This document shows positions 53,044 through 64,000 of a stretch of 64,000 nt of DNA, one piece after another (positions within the stretch are counted from its first letter, which is position 1; each line of letters opens with the position of its first letter). The notes below the pieces were generated by a model that did not search any database, was not told the DNA's origin, and saw only the letters and a list, made by a program, of their open reading frames with translations. Source of the stretch: Tetrahymena thermophila SB210 (lineage: Eukaryota; Ciliophora; Oligohymenophorea; Hymenostomatida; Tetrahymenidae); assembly GCF_000189635.1 (NCBI RefSeq), contig NW_002476463.1, forward strand, positions 682,001 to 746,000. Reading direction: 5' to 3'. Position numbers and translations under genes: made by a program.

Positions 53044-53667
53044 ATGAAATCTTCTTTTGGGTAAACCTAAAAAAATTAAATAGTAAAGTCGCTAGTACCA
53101 TTTAGGGGCTGCTTCTTTTTCACTAACACCATTAACATGCTTGTTTACATGGTGTACACTTATGCCATTTTCTATTAAGTTCAGCTATATCCATGGTACT
53201 AGTTAGCGATTGTTATCACTTTTAGTTTGCATTCTCTCTTAAATATTATGTCTGCTACATATTTAAAATTAACTCTTTTAAAGATTTAGAAAGGTTCATG
53301 CATTTTTATTGCCTTGCTTCATTTCATGTTTGCTGTTTTTAGCTTAATCGGAGTCATTGTGTACCACAATAGCGGTGAGTCCACTAAGAATCTTGTTTGC
53401 ACTTTCATCTTGTTTTTCTCTGTGATTGAAATATTCATAGATGCTTTTAACTTTAAATACTTTAAATAATTGATCATTTCAATTAATAAAGATTTTGATA
53501 ATTAGGAATCTGAATCCGCATAAGAAGAAGATTAAATTTAAGGCAATGAAATAGAAAACTAATAGCAAATCACTGTAGAAAAAAACAACTCTCAAAAGAA
53601 TACAGATTATTTATATACAAATAATTAATATCTTTTAAATGGTATTGGCTTCTAACAATTTTTATGA
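53044..53667 (+). CDS. four-TM membrane protein, array member 1, 207 aa
   Basis: Single exon, 208 codons, TGA 53665-53667. Starts MKSSFGQTQKNQIVKS, then LVPFRGCFFFTNTINMLVYM. Four hydrophobic helices at about 22-45, 53-73, 85-107 and 117-136 are separated by short polar loops (QLYPWYQL between 1 and 2; KLTLLKIQKGS between 2 and 3; HNSGESTKN between 3 and 4). The cytosol-type tail is acidic and Gln-rich (ESESAQEEDQIQGNEIENQQ). No signal peptide. Not a tetraspanin: no CCG or long loop. The closest relatives I can see are the three other copies downstream. Function unknown. Confidence 0.82.
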
Positions 53668-56600
53668 GTGAGTAAACAAAACTAAACTAAAATAAAATAA
53701 AATAAATAGTAAAAAAATACAATGAATAAAAAAACTTACTTAATCGTTTTATATCTATAAATTAATAAATAAATCAAGTATAAAAAAACCAAATAAATAC
53801 GATATGACTCTTAATATTTACTTTACTAAAATAAATAACTTTAAATGGCTTAAAACTTATAATGTTACAGTTGAGTTAACAAACTAAACACATTTTAATT
53901 AACAAGAAGTATGTTTGTTTGTTTGTTTTTCTTTTTTGTCATTAAGCCTAAATATTTTTAATTTCAATAAATAGATAGATTATAGAGATTACTTTTCAAT
54001 AAAATATTGATTTATTATTTGTCTTTTTTTTTTAATTAGTTTCTGTAAGAAAAGACAATTACATATTGAATGGTAAATTAATTTAATTTGTTATTATCTT
54101 AACTTGTATATACTTCTTGTATTTATTTTTAATAAATTCTATTAATATAATACATCTTAGAACTAATTTTTATATTCTTTTATATTACTTACAAATATTA
54201 ATCTTTTAAAATTAATTGCTCTAACTTACTATTTAATAGTATTTATTGACTTATTTTCTGCAAGTTTTTCTATTTGATTGATTTTAAGCTGCTCGCTTAT
54301 TTAAATCAAAAATACGAAGAATTAGCTTATCTTACCTCTCTTTAGTTAGAGGCATGTTAAATTAGCTAATGTTACAAATAGTGGACCTAAACAAATTTAT
54401 TTTTTATTAACTAGTTAAATTTCAATATTAAACCAAGTCCATACAAATTAAATATGACTAATATTCTTATGGTATTTTCATTTTTTATTATTTATGAATA
54501 ATTGTTTCCACTAATATTTCTATTTGATTTAAATATTTTTTATAAAAAAACTTATGTTATCTTTCACATAAAATTTGATATTTATGAATATAATTTACAT
54601 ACAAAATTGTAACTATAAAAAAAGATATAAAAAAGATATTATAATATTTCTTCAAAAAAGAATTAAATTTTTAAAAATTCATTAGAAACAATTGTATAAT
54701 TATTTTAATGTTATTGATTAAGTTCACTTTTTAGTTAATTATGAAATTAAAAATATAGTTTGTTTAAATATTAAAAATGATATCTTTTTAATCAATTAAC
54801 TTCTTCTTTTTCGAGAATTTAAATGAGAAAAAATATAATTAAGTAATTAAAATGAAATATTTTTTATAAGTGATATTTAATAAAGAAAAGATTAATTCCA
54901 TAAAATAATACTTTAAAAACTATATCCAAATGTACTAATTGATGTTTTTAGACTTTTTTTAAATTCTTCAAAATAATAATCAAATCCTCATATTCGTATA
55001 TACGAATTTGTACAAATCGAGGAATTATGTGTGGTATTAAATAAATAGGTTAATATTTAAATAAATTATTTTTTTTAATTAAAAAAAAAATTTTCTGGTC
55101 GTAATTTGATAGAGAAGTTATTAAATTGTAAATTCAGATTTCAAAACTATATGAGTTTTTAAAATCATTCATGTGATAAAATTTATATTTTTATATATTT
55201 TTGGAAATTTTTATAAATTGCTAGAATTAATTATGTAAAGAAATTATACAAGGTATCTACTTTTTATAAGTTAAATATATTAATTAATATAGAAGTATTT
55301 CAAATCTAAGTCAAAGTATGGTCCTTTTTTTTTAAAAAAGAAAAAATTGGCAAAAATAAGATGATTTTTTTTATAGTATTTGATATCTAACAAATTTTTA
55401 ATACTGAATTGAATAAATTACTGAAATGTTTTTTTTTAATTAATTGGTCCTCATAAATCAAATAATTTTTTAAAATATTCAACTATTTATTTAAGAAATT
55501 TATTAATAATCAATTTATTTTATATTACGTTTGAAATAAAATGTAATTGATATATTCTATAAGTGTAAAATTTTAATAGCAATTAATCAATTGAATCAAA
55601 ATGAAAAAATATTAGTAAAATGTTTAATAAAATCAAATAGCCTTTATTAATTGAAAAAAAGGATGTTTTGATAGTTTAATTAATTTTTAAAGTAACAATT
55701 TATTTAATTTTTTTTTGTTATCAAAAAATAAATTTTATTTCTTAAAAACTCCAAACAAATAACTGAATATTATAATTATTATAAAATAAAATCTCATCAT
55801 CTTCGAAGTAAAGTAATTTAATGATGAATTAAAAGAAATTAATTTATTTATCTATTTATCAATTATTAAAAAAATCAAATAGAGACTCTAACAATTTTTA
55901 GATAATCAATCATCAGCTTTTTTTTTATTATAAACAAAATATGTTTTGCTTCACGCAAATCCCCCTAATTATTCTAATTATTTGATCATAAATTTAAATA
56001 ATATCATTATTTTGAATATAATAATTCTAAATACGTACCTAAAGATGTTATGTATCTCTGAATTAAGTTATTATAAAAAGGATAATATTTTTTACCACAA
56101 AAATAACAATGAAAAATTTACATCATTAGTTCAATTATTAATTAAAACTTGTAAATGTCATCTGAAAGTTATCTGAATAATAAAAATTGATGTCATAATC
56201 ATATTTAAAAAGTCTTAATATTCTTTCTCATGTAAAGACAAAAATATAATCAAAATTATCTTAAATTATTGTAGATGCTATTATGATAATTTGAAGTCAA
56301 AATTAAAAATTTTTAATTTCATTTTCATTTTTTCAAATGAGATATTTAACACATTTAAATTAGTAACTCTACTCCATTTTTAAAATAGTCAGTTTTTTTG
56401 ATCATTTTTTATGTTATCAAAAAAAATTAGTAAAAGAAAGGTGAAGAAGAAAAGAAAAATAGATAATCAAAAAATTTCTTGTGAAAAATTCTTTTGAACC
56501 TTAATCTTATTTTAATAAACACTTTTCAAAAGTGTAATTAGAATATTTTATAAATATTCATATTTATTATGTTAAAATAATATAAAATTTTTTAAAAAAT

Positions 56601-57340
56601 TAAATTTGATCATAAAAAATAAAAAAATAATAATAAAAATTAAATTATTTTTAACTAGATTTCATTTTTTAAATTAAAATAGTTATAAAAATAAACTAAA
56701 TTAATTTAATAAAATATTATTTATATTCTTCATCACCATTTTCACACAAATAAACCAATTTTTTTAAATTCATTTTATAAAAACAAAAATTTAATGATAA
56801 AAAGAAATAGACATTAAAGACTTAAAATATGCTTAATGCTTTTTTGGTTTCAGCAAAAATTATCTTTTTTAATTAATTGGGAAAATAGTAATTTGTAATT
56901 GATAAGCTAAATTTGTACAAATTTGATTTATTTATAAAAGAATTTACTTACCAACAAGTAGTATAAGAAGATACTCTTTAAAAATTTTTATTTTATCGAT
57001 TTCACCATCATTTTAGGATAAAATTTGTTGAATAATTTAAAGATGATGTAATTAGTTAAAATATTTAATTCATTTTAATAAGTTGAAGAAAATTTAAGTC
57101 TGATTTATAGCTTTCAAGCTAATCATTTTACTTTACTCTTTCAATAAAGACAGATTTATTTATTAAAAATTTTTAGATTAATTTTAATCAATCATCTCGT
57201 GTAAGTAAAAATAATATGTAATATCACTTTTTTATGGATCGGAAATAGAAAGAAAACTATATCACAGATAAAATTTTCAAAATTCTTTGATAATAATAAT
57301 TTATTATTCAATTAAATTTGTTAAAGTAATAAAAATCTAA
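53668..57340. other. 3.7-kb spacer inside the four-TM array
   Basis: Mostly featureless A+T-rich DNA. Contains the nested palindromes at 54992-55017. A stretch near 55930-56180 has somewhat higher G+C but no start, no typical splice sites and a lysine/isoleucine/asparagine-dominated translation, so I do not call a gene. Confidence 0.5.
54992..55017. other. two overlapping perfect palindromes
   Basis: ATTCGTATATACGAAT (54992-55007) is a perfect 16-bp palindrome. ATTTGTACAAAT (55006-55017) is a perfect 12-bp palindrome sharing its last two bases. Flanking CCTC at 54987 and GAGG at about 55020 make an outer complementary pair. Such symmetry is unusual even in A+T-rich sequence because both cores contain G/C. 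Could be an operator-like or nuclease site; no function assigned. Confidence 0.5.
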
Positions 57341-57988
57341 ATGAAATCTTCCTTTGGAGAAACCGAGAAAAATCAATTTGCTCTTAGCTAAGTGCCATTC
57401 CGTGGCATCTTTTTATTTACTAACACTGTAAATCTACTTGCATATTTGGTATATACTTATGCAATTTTCAACTAAGTTGACCTCTATCCTTGGTATTAGC
57501 TTGGACTTGTGATGGCTTTTAGCATTCACTCTCTCATTAATCTAATAACAGTTAAAAACCTAAATTAAACTCTATTGAAATTTTAAAAGGGTTCTTGCGT
57601 TTTTGTTGGATTGCTCCACTTTATCTGTGCCATATTGAGCAAAATGGGATTTATTGAATATTACAACGAAAATCAAAAAACATAAGACATAATTTGCATC
57701 ATCATTTTAGTTTTCTTTATCATTGAAATTTTTGTAGACATCTTAAACTACAAGTTCTTTTAAAAGATCTTAAGATTAATCAATGGAGAACCTGAAGAAA
57801 GACAATAATCTGAATCATTTTCAGAAGACAATGAAGAAGAAGAATCAGAACAAAAGAAATAGAAATTAGAATAAAACGACATCGAAAACTAACAATAAAT
57901 TCAAACTGCTTTATAGAATGAATCTAAATACATTGAGGAAAATACCTAAAGAGCATTATACACTACAGGTTTCTAGCATATGTGCTGA
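57341..57988 (+). CDS. four-TM membrane protein, array member 2, 215 aa
   Basis: Single exon, 216 codons, TGA 57986-57988. Clear paralogue of the 53.0 kb gene: MKSSFGETEKNQFALSQ, VPFRGIFLFTNTVNLLAYLV, DLYPWYQLGLVMAFSIHSLI, FQKGSCVFVGLLHFICAI and IIEIFVDILNYKFF align without gaps over all four helices. The tail is longer and very acidic (SEDNEEEESEQKKQ), ends HMC, and shares the DIENQQQIQT-like motif of member 1 (EIENQQQITV). Conservation is highest in helices 1 and 2 and in the P-F-R-G and Y-P-W-Y-Q-L turns. Probably a plasma or organelle membrane protein. Confidence 0.84.
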
Positions 57989-59579
57989 CTCAATTAATAA
58001 AATTCTTAACAATTAATTAACAAAAACCCAAAAAATTTCATGTATAATTTTTGTTCATCTTCATTTATTTTATATAAAATAATAACCTTAACTTAAAATT
58101 CTACTTATAATTATTTATTTATTTATATTTATTCTATGTAATATAATCGAAATGCAAATAAATAAATAAATTAGTTTTTACAAATTACCAAATTACAACT
58201 CTCTATAAAATTTTCAATCTAAGAATTAACTTTTCTCTTTTGTTCAGATTCTAGCATTTGGATGACATATACAAATTTGTGGAAAATTTTTAATTTAAAA
58301 CATCAAATTAATATTTTGAGAATAAATAGTATTTTAATTAAATTTGTTATGAATCAAGTATAATTCTTACATTAATTAGCTTACAAACAAACTTTATATT
58401 ACTAACATCTTTATTCGTCTTTTTATAAGGCTTTATTTGTTTATTTATTAAGTAAAACTTCCTTGACTATTTTTAGAATAAAAATACAAAATATTTATGA
58501 TAATAAACAATCCTTTTACTTTTATCATCAATCAAATTTCAATATTCAAATTAATAGCTCACATTCAAATTAAGCGACTAGGGGTATTTTTAATTTTTAC
58601 TCATGATTTTAAAAATAATTTATATAGATAAAAATTCTGTAGTAAATTATGATGAAATAATTTTTAAAATTTAAACCTCGTCTTACTAACCTCTAAATTG
58701 ATTAATGATTTGAAAAAATTAATTAGTTATTATATTATCTTTAATACTCCTTTTATTAGAAATTTGTAGAAATGGTAATGAATTTTAGAATACTACGTAT
58801 TAAATTGAAAAAATGCTTCAAATTTTAAGTAAAACAAAATATTAGATAAGAGAAAAACAATATATTTAAATTTAACAATAAATTATCTACGCTTAACTTT
58901 ATTTTGATTATCTTAAATCCATCAATCTATGTTTTTAGACAATGTAAGAAAGCTAAATCTTTTAAATATGAAAAAAGAAGAGAAATGAGGAATATTGGAT
59001 TATGTACTAGAGGCTAATTTTATTTGTTTTTTTAAACACTTGAATTTTACCACAAATTCTGAGTAAAAATACTTCTTTCTCTTTATAACTTTTTAATTAA
59101 ATTATTCTTTTATTCTTTTTTTGTTTTGATATAATGATTATTTTTCACAATTTGAACCTGTCTGTCTATACGCAAATTTAAATAATCTATAAATAACTTT
59201 CTTTTCAAGACTAAAATTCTGAAATGATTTCTAGTAATAAATAAATAAAGTAAAGTAAAGTGACTTTGTAATCCACGAATATGTTAAGAATGAGGATATA
59301 CTTAATAATGTATTTTTTTCAAGTGCTCTTTCAAATTAAAATTTGTTTTAAATCTTATTATCTGTTTTTAATTAATTTTTTAAAAACAACTCAGAAGTTA
59401 TAATGCTACACATAACTTCTAATTTTTAAAACTGTATGAGATAAAATAATTTCAAATTAAGTTAAAAATTAATAATATTGAAATAAAATAAACCCAAATT
59501 TAATTCAAAATTTTTCAAAAATAAAACAGTTTTAAGGAATTTATCATTTTATTAATTGAAATAAGTATCGAAGTAATAT
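57989..59579. other. intergenic, no gene seen
   Basis: A+T-rich spacer after member 2. No frame on either strand. Confidence 0.5.
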
Positions 59580-59994
59580 TAAAAATGGCAATTACAATAT
59601 CTATGGTACACTATATTTTACTGATGGAAGAAAATATGAAGTTTATTAGTTTTTAAAATTATTAAAAAAATGATTAAGGCAGCTTCTATTACAATTATCG
59701 AAAAAAATATATTGGGACTTGAAAGAATTATTAAATATAAGGTTAAAGGATCTATTATTTAGTCAATGGAGATAAGAATTAAGGCCACTTTAAAAATTGC
59801 AATTACTATGGTTATTATACATTATACCTTTTACTTTAGTAACGGAAACAAGTATTAATGTAATTTTTTCAAATGGTAAATACTATGGTTAAGGGACCTT
59901 CTATTGTAAAAACAAAGATAAATATGAAGGAAAATGGAAAAATGGTAATAAAGAGGAGAACTAACGGATTTATTATAATGCAAACAAAATTTGA
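59580..59994 (+). pseudogene. MORN-repeat gene remnant
   Basis: Pieces of MORN repeats appear in sequence but in changing frames: NGNYNIYGTLYFTDGRKYE, then GSFYYNYRKKYIGT, QGHFKNCNYYGYYTLY, and NGKYYGQGTFYCKNKDKYEG followed by KWKNGNKEENQRIYYNANK and TGA 59992-59994. The Y-x-G-x-(W)-x-N-G and G-x-G-x-x-x-Y/F spacing is diagnostic. At least two frame changes and internal TGA codons break it, and no start codon with a decent context precedes it. MORN proteins bind lipid or act as cytoskeletal scaffolds and are abundant in ciliates, so this is probably a dead fragment of a local or transposed copy. The fragment sits inside the four-TM array. Confidence 0.75.
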
Positions 59995-60913
59995 ATGAAA
60001 CCTCTTTTAAATTCAAATAAAGGCAAAAAGATTTAAAATAACTTTAAATTTAAATAAAAAATAAGCTCTTTAGAAATCCAAAATATTACATCTTAAAGTT
60101 TAAGCTAAATAGTCTTAATATAGTAGTTTGGATAAAAAAAATTTAATGAATTAATTAATAAATACTTAAGCTTAAGTTATTGAATTTTAAGCAACAATGT
60201 ATAAAAAATTTAATATTAAATGATAAGTAAACATGAAGAGTAAAATAATTTATATAATTTCTTATTTTAATATTTGTAATAAAACTAATAATAATTTTAT
60301 TTTTATTTTTTTAAAATAGCTATACAATTTTTTGTTTAAATAAAAATAAATTTTAATTTTGTATTATTTTTGTACATATTAAGTAAAATTTTTGTGAATA
60401 TATAAAAAATTATTATTATTAATAATTTAAATTTATTTTAATATTTATTTATAAATGCATTCAGAAGTTTCTTAATTTAATAAAATGGAAATGGTAATCC
60501 TAAAATTTTTATATTATTATATCTGGAATGGGATTATTTTTTATAGGATTTATATTCTATTTTACCAAAATTTAATGTTTTTTATTAACAAAATTTAACT
60601 TTTAAATCTTAAATTCAGTAAATTAGTAATCATGCAAGACCTGAAATAAATCTTATAAATTTAAAAAAATAAAATAATATTTTGCATTTTTTTACCTATG
60701 TAATTTATAAAGAAAGTTGAATTAAAAACGTAAAATTGACTCCAGAATCTATCTTTTTTTAAAAAAATATTACATTAAAATCCAGATTGAAATTAAGACA
60801 AAGTAAAACACAACAACTTTTATAAAATTGAAATAAGCTTGTAAGAAAAAATAAAAATTTTTATTAAATATAAAATTTTACTAAATTAAAAAAAGAGAGA
60901 CAAATAGATAGAT
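59995..60913. other. intergenic, no gene seen
   Basis: A+T-rich spacer between the MORN remnant and the third four-TM gene. No frame. Confidence 0.5.
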
Positions 60914-61597
60914 ATGCTTCAATAATTATAGCTATAATATTACTAGCAAACAAGCAATAAGAATATTCAGCTTATTTGCTTCATAATAACTAACTCCATT
61001 AATTTTCTAATTCACATAGCTTTTTGCTTTAAAATAACCCTGTCTACTTAAGTAACTAATACCAAATGGGTATTTGCACTTATGCTCTTACCCATATATT
61101 ACTTGATAGGCTTAGCTATTGCATGCAATTATAACTCATGTTTAATGTGCTTTTACAAATTTTTCAGCTACTTTTTAGCATTTATTCATACATTAATTGC
61201 TTTCATGAGTCTATATTACATTTTTGATAATAGCGAAGATAGATAGTAAAACAAATCTATTCCTGTTTCTTTTTTTATATTTATTTTCATGTTTTGTATT
61301 ATTTAAATATTAATTGATTTAAACAGTACAAGCTTTGTAGAGAGATAAGAATTTCGCAGGTAATTCTACTAAGACTTATTTTAAAACTAGTAAATAGCAA
61401 ACAGTCTTTCAAATTAACCATTACATCAACAGAACGTAATCCGCCATTAAGAAAATCACTTTTATTCAAATAATGCAAATTCTACTCAAATATAAAAATA
61501 AATAACATTTGACTAGGAACTACCTTTTTAGTCTGCTGTGAAAAGCATTAAAACAGACGCATAATAATAAGAATGTGGCTATATTGAATTAAAATGA
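60914..61597 (+). CDS. four-TM membrane protein, array member 3, 227 aa, diverged
   Basis: Single frame, 228 codons, ATG 60914-60916 to TGA 61595-61597. The N-terminus differs from its relatives (MLQQLQLQYYQQTSNKNIQ), then ITNSINFLIHIAFCFKI matches FTNTINMLVYMVYTYAI of member 1. TKWVFALMLLPIYYLIGLAI, YKFFSYFLAFIHTLIAFMSL and PVSFFIFIFMFCIIQILIDL occupy the places of helices 2-4. The P-F-R-G and Y-P-W-Y-Q-L motifs are lost. The Gln/Asn-rich tail is longer (~80 residues). The frame is intact, so it may be functional but is evolving faster than members 1 and 2. An upstream intron that supplies a different N-terminus cannot be ruled out. Confidence 0.68.
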
Positions 61598-62539
61598 TTT
61601 AAAATTATAGTAACTTTTATTGTATTTTTTAGTATTATTAAAAAGCTTAAAAAATGTTTAGATAAAAAATCATTAAATTAATTCATTTTTTTATTTTAAA
61701 TTATTTTTTGAGCCCCTTATTCAATAGAATTGAACATACATTTATTTACATAAAAAAATGATCAAATCTAAAATATAAATTAAAATCTAAATGATTAATT
61801 ACCCTCAATTTTATTATTTATGGCTCATTAAATAAATAAAACTATATATTAAATTCTATATTTAGATATATCTTTTTTAATGGGAAACTAAGTCAGATAA
61901 TTTTAAGAGAATGATAAAAATATAAAACCAAAATTTTTTATTACCAACCATTTTTTATTTTAAGAAAATTTTTTGATATAGAGATTTATTCATATTTTAA
62001 AAATGAATTTTTAATAATAAATTAATTTGCCTTAACTTATGAGTATTGGTAATCAAAATAAAATATCTCTGATATTGTTATATAAAATTGAAATATATTT
62101 AAGCTTGAAAGCTATGATCTAAAAATGGTTGAAATTATAAATAAGTATAATTCATTAATTAATATTTATCTTTTAGAAGATATTTTAATTTATATTTATT
62201 TTACATCAACAAATTAATTGATTGTATTTTAATCTCTGATTGGGCTTTAATCATTACTAAAACATCATCTTTGTTAAACAAAAACCACATTATTTGTTTT
62301 ATTATTCAATGATAATAGTTTAAAAATGTACTTTAAGATGATTAAATACTAAATTTAATTATTTTAACCAACAAAATTCAATTTTCATCAGATAATCTGA
62401 TAATTATCAAGATTAAGAAAATCATAGTATTTTATTTATATAAAATGCCTAATAAATTCCAAAATTAACTTGAAAATAATTTTTTATAAAATTGATTTAT
62501 AAACTTTGTTATAAATTTGTTTTAAAAAGCTAGTCTAAA
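61598..62539. other. spacer with possible decayed 5' half of array member 4
   Basis: A+T rich. A weak helix-1-like stretch (LTNKIQFSSDNL near 62380) may be what remains of the missing N-terminal half of the next gene; this is suggestive only. Confidence 0.4.
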
Positions 62540-62887
62540 AAATATTGCCCCAGACCACACTTTTCCTCTTATATAATATGCTTTGGTATTATACATTCGA
62601 TATGTACTGTTATATTGGTTTTTTTACTAATAACTATTGTATTTGAAAAATCTAACAATCACGGTGAAGAAAATAAAGGATCTGCCATTATTGTTATGCT
62701 TTTTTTTATTCTTATCATATGTTTGGTAGTACTCATAGATATACTAAATTATAAGTACTTAAATTAGCTTATTATTTCTCATGAAAATTAAGATGAATTG
62801 ACAGCTATATTTAATCCTTATTAAAATTAACAATAAAACCACGTTGAATTAAAAGATGTTGAAAACTAGAATTAAAGATAACGTTGA
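62540..62887 (+). pseudogene. four-TM family member 4, 5'-truncated
   Basis: The frame ending at TGA 62885-62887 contains IICFGIIHSICTVILVFLLI (helix 3), a loop EKSNNHGEENKGS matching HNSGESTKN of member 1, and AIIVMLFFILIICLVVLIDI (helix 4). LNYKYLNQLIIS then matches FNFKYFKQLIIS of member 1. The tail keeps VELKDVENQNQ, like EIENQQQ in members 1 and 2. There is no in-frame ATG before helix 3 and no recognisable helices 1-2 in frame, so it looks truncated. An unseen upstream exon is the alternative. Confidence 0.6.
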
Positions 62888-64000
62888 AAATAAATTAATA
62901 TATTTAAAAATAATATTATTTACTAATTAATTATGCATCTTTGTTGAGGTATTTTGCAATTATTTTAAATTCATAAATTGATTAATATAAAAATAATGAA
63001 AATATTTTGTTTAATTAATTTTGATGATAATTTATTTTCTGTTTTAATAATAAGGAATATTTATGATTAAATAAAAAGTGCAATACTTTTAAATTTTACA
63101 GACTTAAACAATTAATTTGTTAAAAGTTTATTACATTAAATCTTTTTTATTTAAATTACCATATTATCTTGTTAACAGATTTCTTAAACCTCCAAGGTAA
63201 GTTTAAAAAATGCTACCCAGTTAAGGCCAGTAAGTGAGGTGTCTAAACTGAAATCGAGGTGGCCTTAAAAAATGAACCTTTACCGTATTTTATTGACTTA
63301 AAAAATTATTAACAGATTTATGAAAAAAAATATTTATTCAAATGAATGCTTTTTAAATTGATAAATCATATAGAAACATATCAGATAATTGATTCTAGAT
63401 AAATATTACACTTTTTATTATTAAGGGTACTGCATTAACTATCCCAATTTTATCCTTTTTACCATAAATAAAATATATGTTGCTAATTTCATGAAAATTT
63501 AGATAAAGCTAATAAATAAGAAACTTGAAAACAAACTTTAGTTAGTCTAAATTTGTAACATATTATTTTTAAAAATATATTCTATATATTTTGAAAATAC
63601 AAATAAATAATAGGTTAATCAAAACGTATTTTATATTTGGAATAACAGTAAAATGATTTTTATTTTTGCTAATTTTTATCTTTTGTAAAAATTAGAGAAG
63701 ATGTTACTTATTGTAATTCCTAAAAATTTATCTCCTTTGCTTTACAAAATAAACAATAATAACAAACCAATAAATTTGTCTATTTTTATTTGCAATTCAA
63801 GAAAAGAAGAAAAGTATATTTTCAATAATTAATTAAATTGAAATTATAATTTTTAAGTAGTTTGATTATTTAAAAAAGTGAAATTTGATTGAAAGTTAGG
63901 TTATAATTCTATTAAAAAAATAAATTCAAAAGAATTAAATAAAATTAAAGAATGCAAAATTTCAATTAAAACAACTAAAAAAAACAAATATTGTTGGATT
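62888..64000. other. intergenic, no gene seen; one hairpin
   Basis: A+T-rich sequence to the window end. A G+C-richer patch at about 63195-63290 stands out and contains the hairpin listed separately. The sequence runs off the window, so a gene starting beyond 64000 could have its UTR here. Confidence 0.5.
63221..63268. other. 9-bp stem, 30-nt loop hairpin in a G+C-rich patch
   Basis: TTAAGGCCA (63221-63229) pairs perfectly with TGGCCTTAA (63260-63268). The surrounding ~95 bp have much higher G+C than the flanks and no open frame of note. This could be a small structured RNA or a relic of a mobile element; neither strand shows snoRNA C/D boxes or a tRNA fold that I can identify. Confidence 0.45.

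Noticed and set aside
55946-56176. Plus-strand 76-codon frame
   Set aside because: Begins with a non-ATG codon and is dominated by Asn/Ile/Leu; nothing protein-like and no splice context.
53668-57340. A fifth four-TM gene between members 1 and 2
   Set aside because: No TNTIN-like or YPWYQ-like segment was found in any frame of this spacer.

Overview
The window is nuclear DNA of a ciliate, most likely Tetrahymena or a close relative. The genes read through only if TAA and TAG encode glutamine and TGA is the sole stop. Intergenic DNA is extremely A+T rich. Introns are mostly 44-70 nt (some 250-390 nt), begin GTAA/GTAT/GTGA and end in T-rich AG. All coding models below were read by eye in this code, and exon phases were checked arithmetically. 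No rRNA, tRNA, CRISPR array, LTR or capsid-bearing element was recognised.

Layout. 0.6-1.0 kb: small Cys-rich protein (-). 2.1-5.7 kb: kinesin-2-type motor (-), six exons. 7.1-10.7 kb: protein with two cyclic-nucleotide-binding-like domains (+). 11.6-14.6 kb: nuclear-looking protein with a chromo-shadow-like domain (-). 15.1-16.4 kb: CS-domain-like protein with a signal peptide (-). 17.3-18.8 kb: unrecognised protein ending in a CaaX-like motif (+). 20.3-21.1 kb: TLDc protein (+). 22.6-23.4 kb: MTA/SAH nucleosidase-type phosphorylase (+). 23.9-25.1 kb: coiled-coil protein (+). 25.3-29.5 kb: a segmental tandem duplication holding a Gln/Ser-rich gene and its decayed copy (-). 29.5-33.1 kb: gene-poor desert. 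33.1-35.1 kb: TH1/PH-like protein (+). 36.1-37.6 kb: an N-myristoylation candidate and a coiled-coil protein (+). 38.1-38.8 kb: ~175-bp tandem repeat. 38.9-39.8 kb: coiled-coil protein (-). 40.9-45.1 kb: large leucine-rich-repeat protein (-). 45.9-46.4 kb: TMEM138 homologue (-). 46.9-51.6 kb: DENN-domain protein (+). 53.0-62.9 kb: array of four related four-TM genes (three open, one 5'-truncated) interrupted by a MORN-repeat pseudogene (+).

Functional theme. Kinesin-2 and TMEM138 point to intraflagellar transport and the ciliary transition zone. The LRR and coiled-coil proteins could also belong to the cytoskeleton or cilia, but that is inference. DENN and TLDc proteins belong to membrane traffic and vacuolar/oxidative functions. 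Eukaryotic neighbours are not operons, so adjacency says little about shared function. Local duplication is the main structural process: the 25-29.5 kb segment, the 53-63 kb family array, and two arrays of tandem repeats.

Limits. Splice sites were assigned by phase and by protein-likeness alone. The least certain models are the 5' end and one internal junction of the DENN gene, the 5' exons of the 23.9 kb gene, and a frame disruption in the LRR gene.
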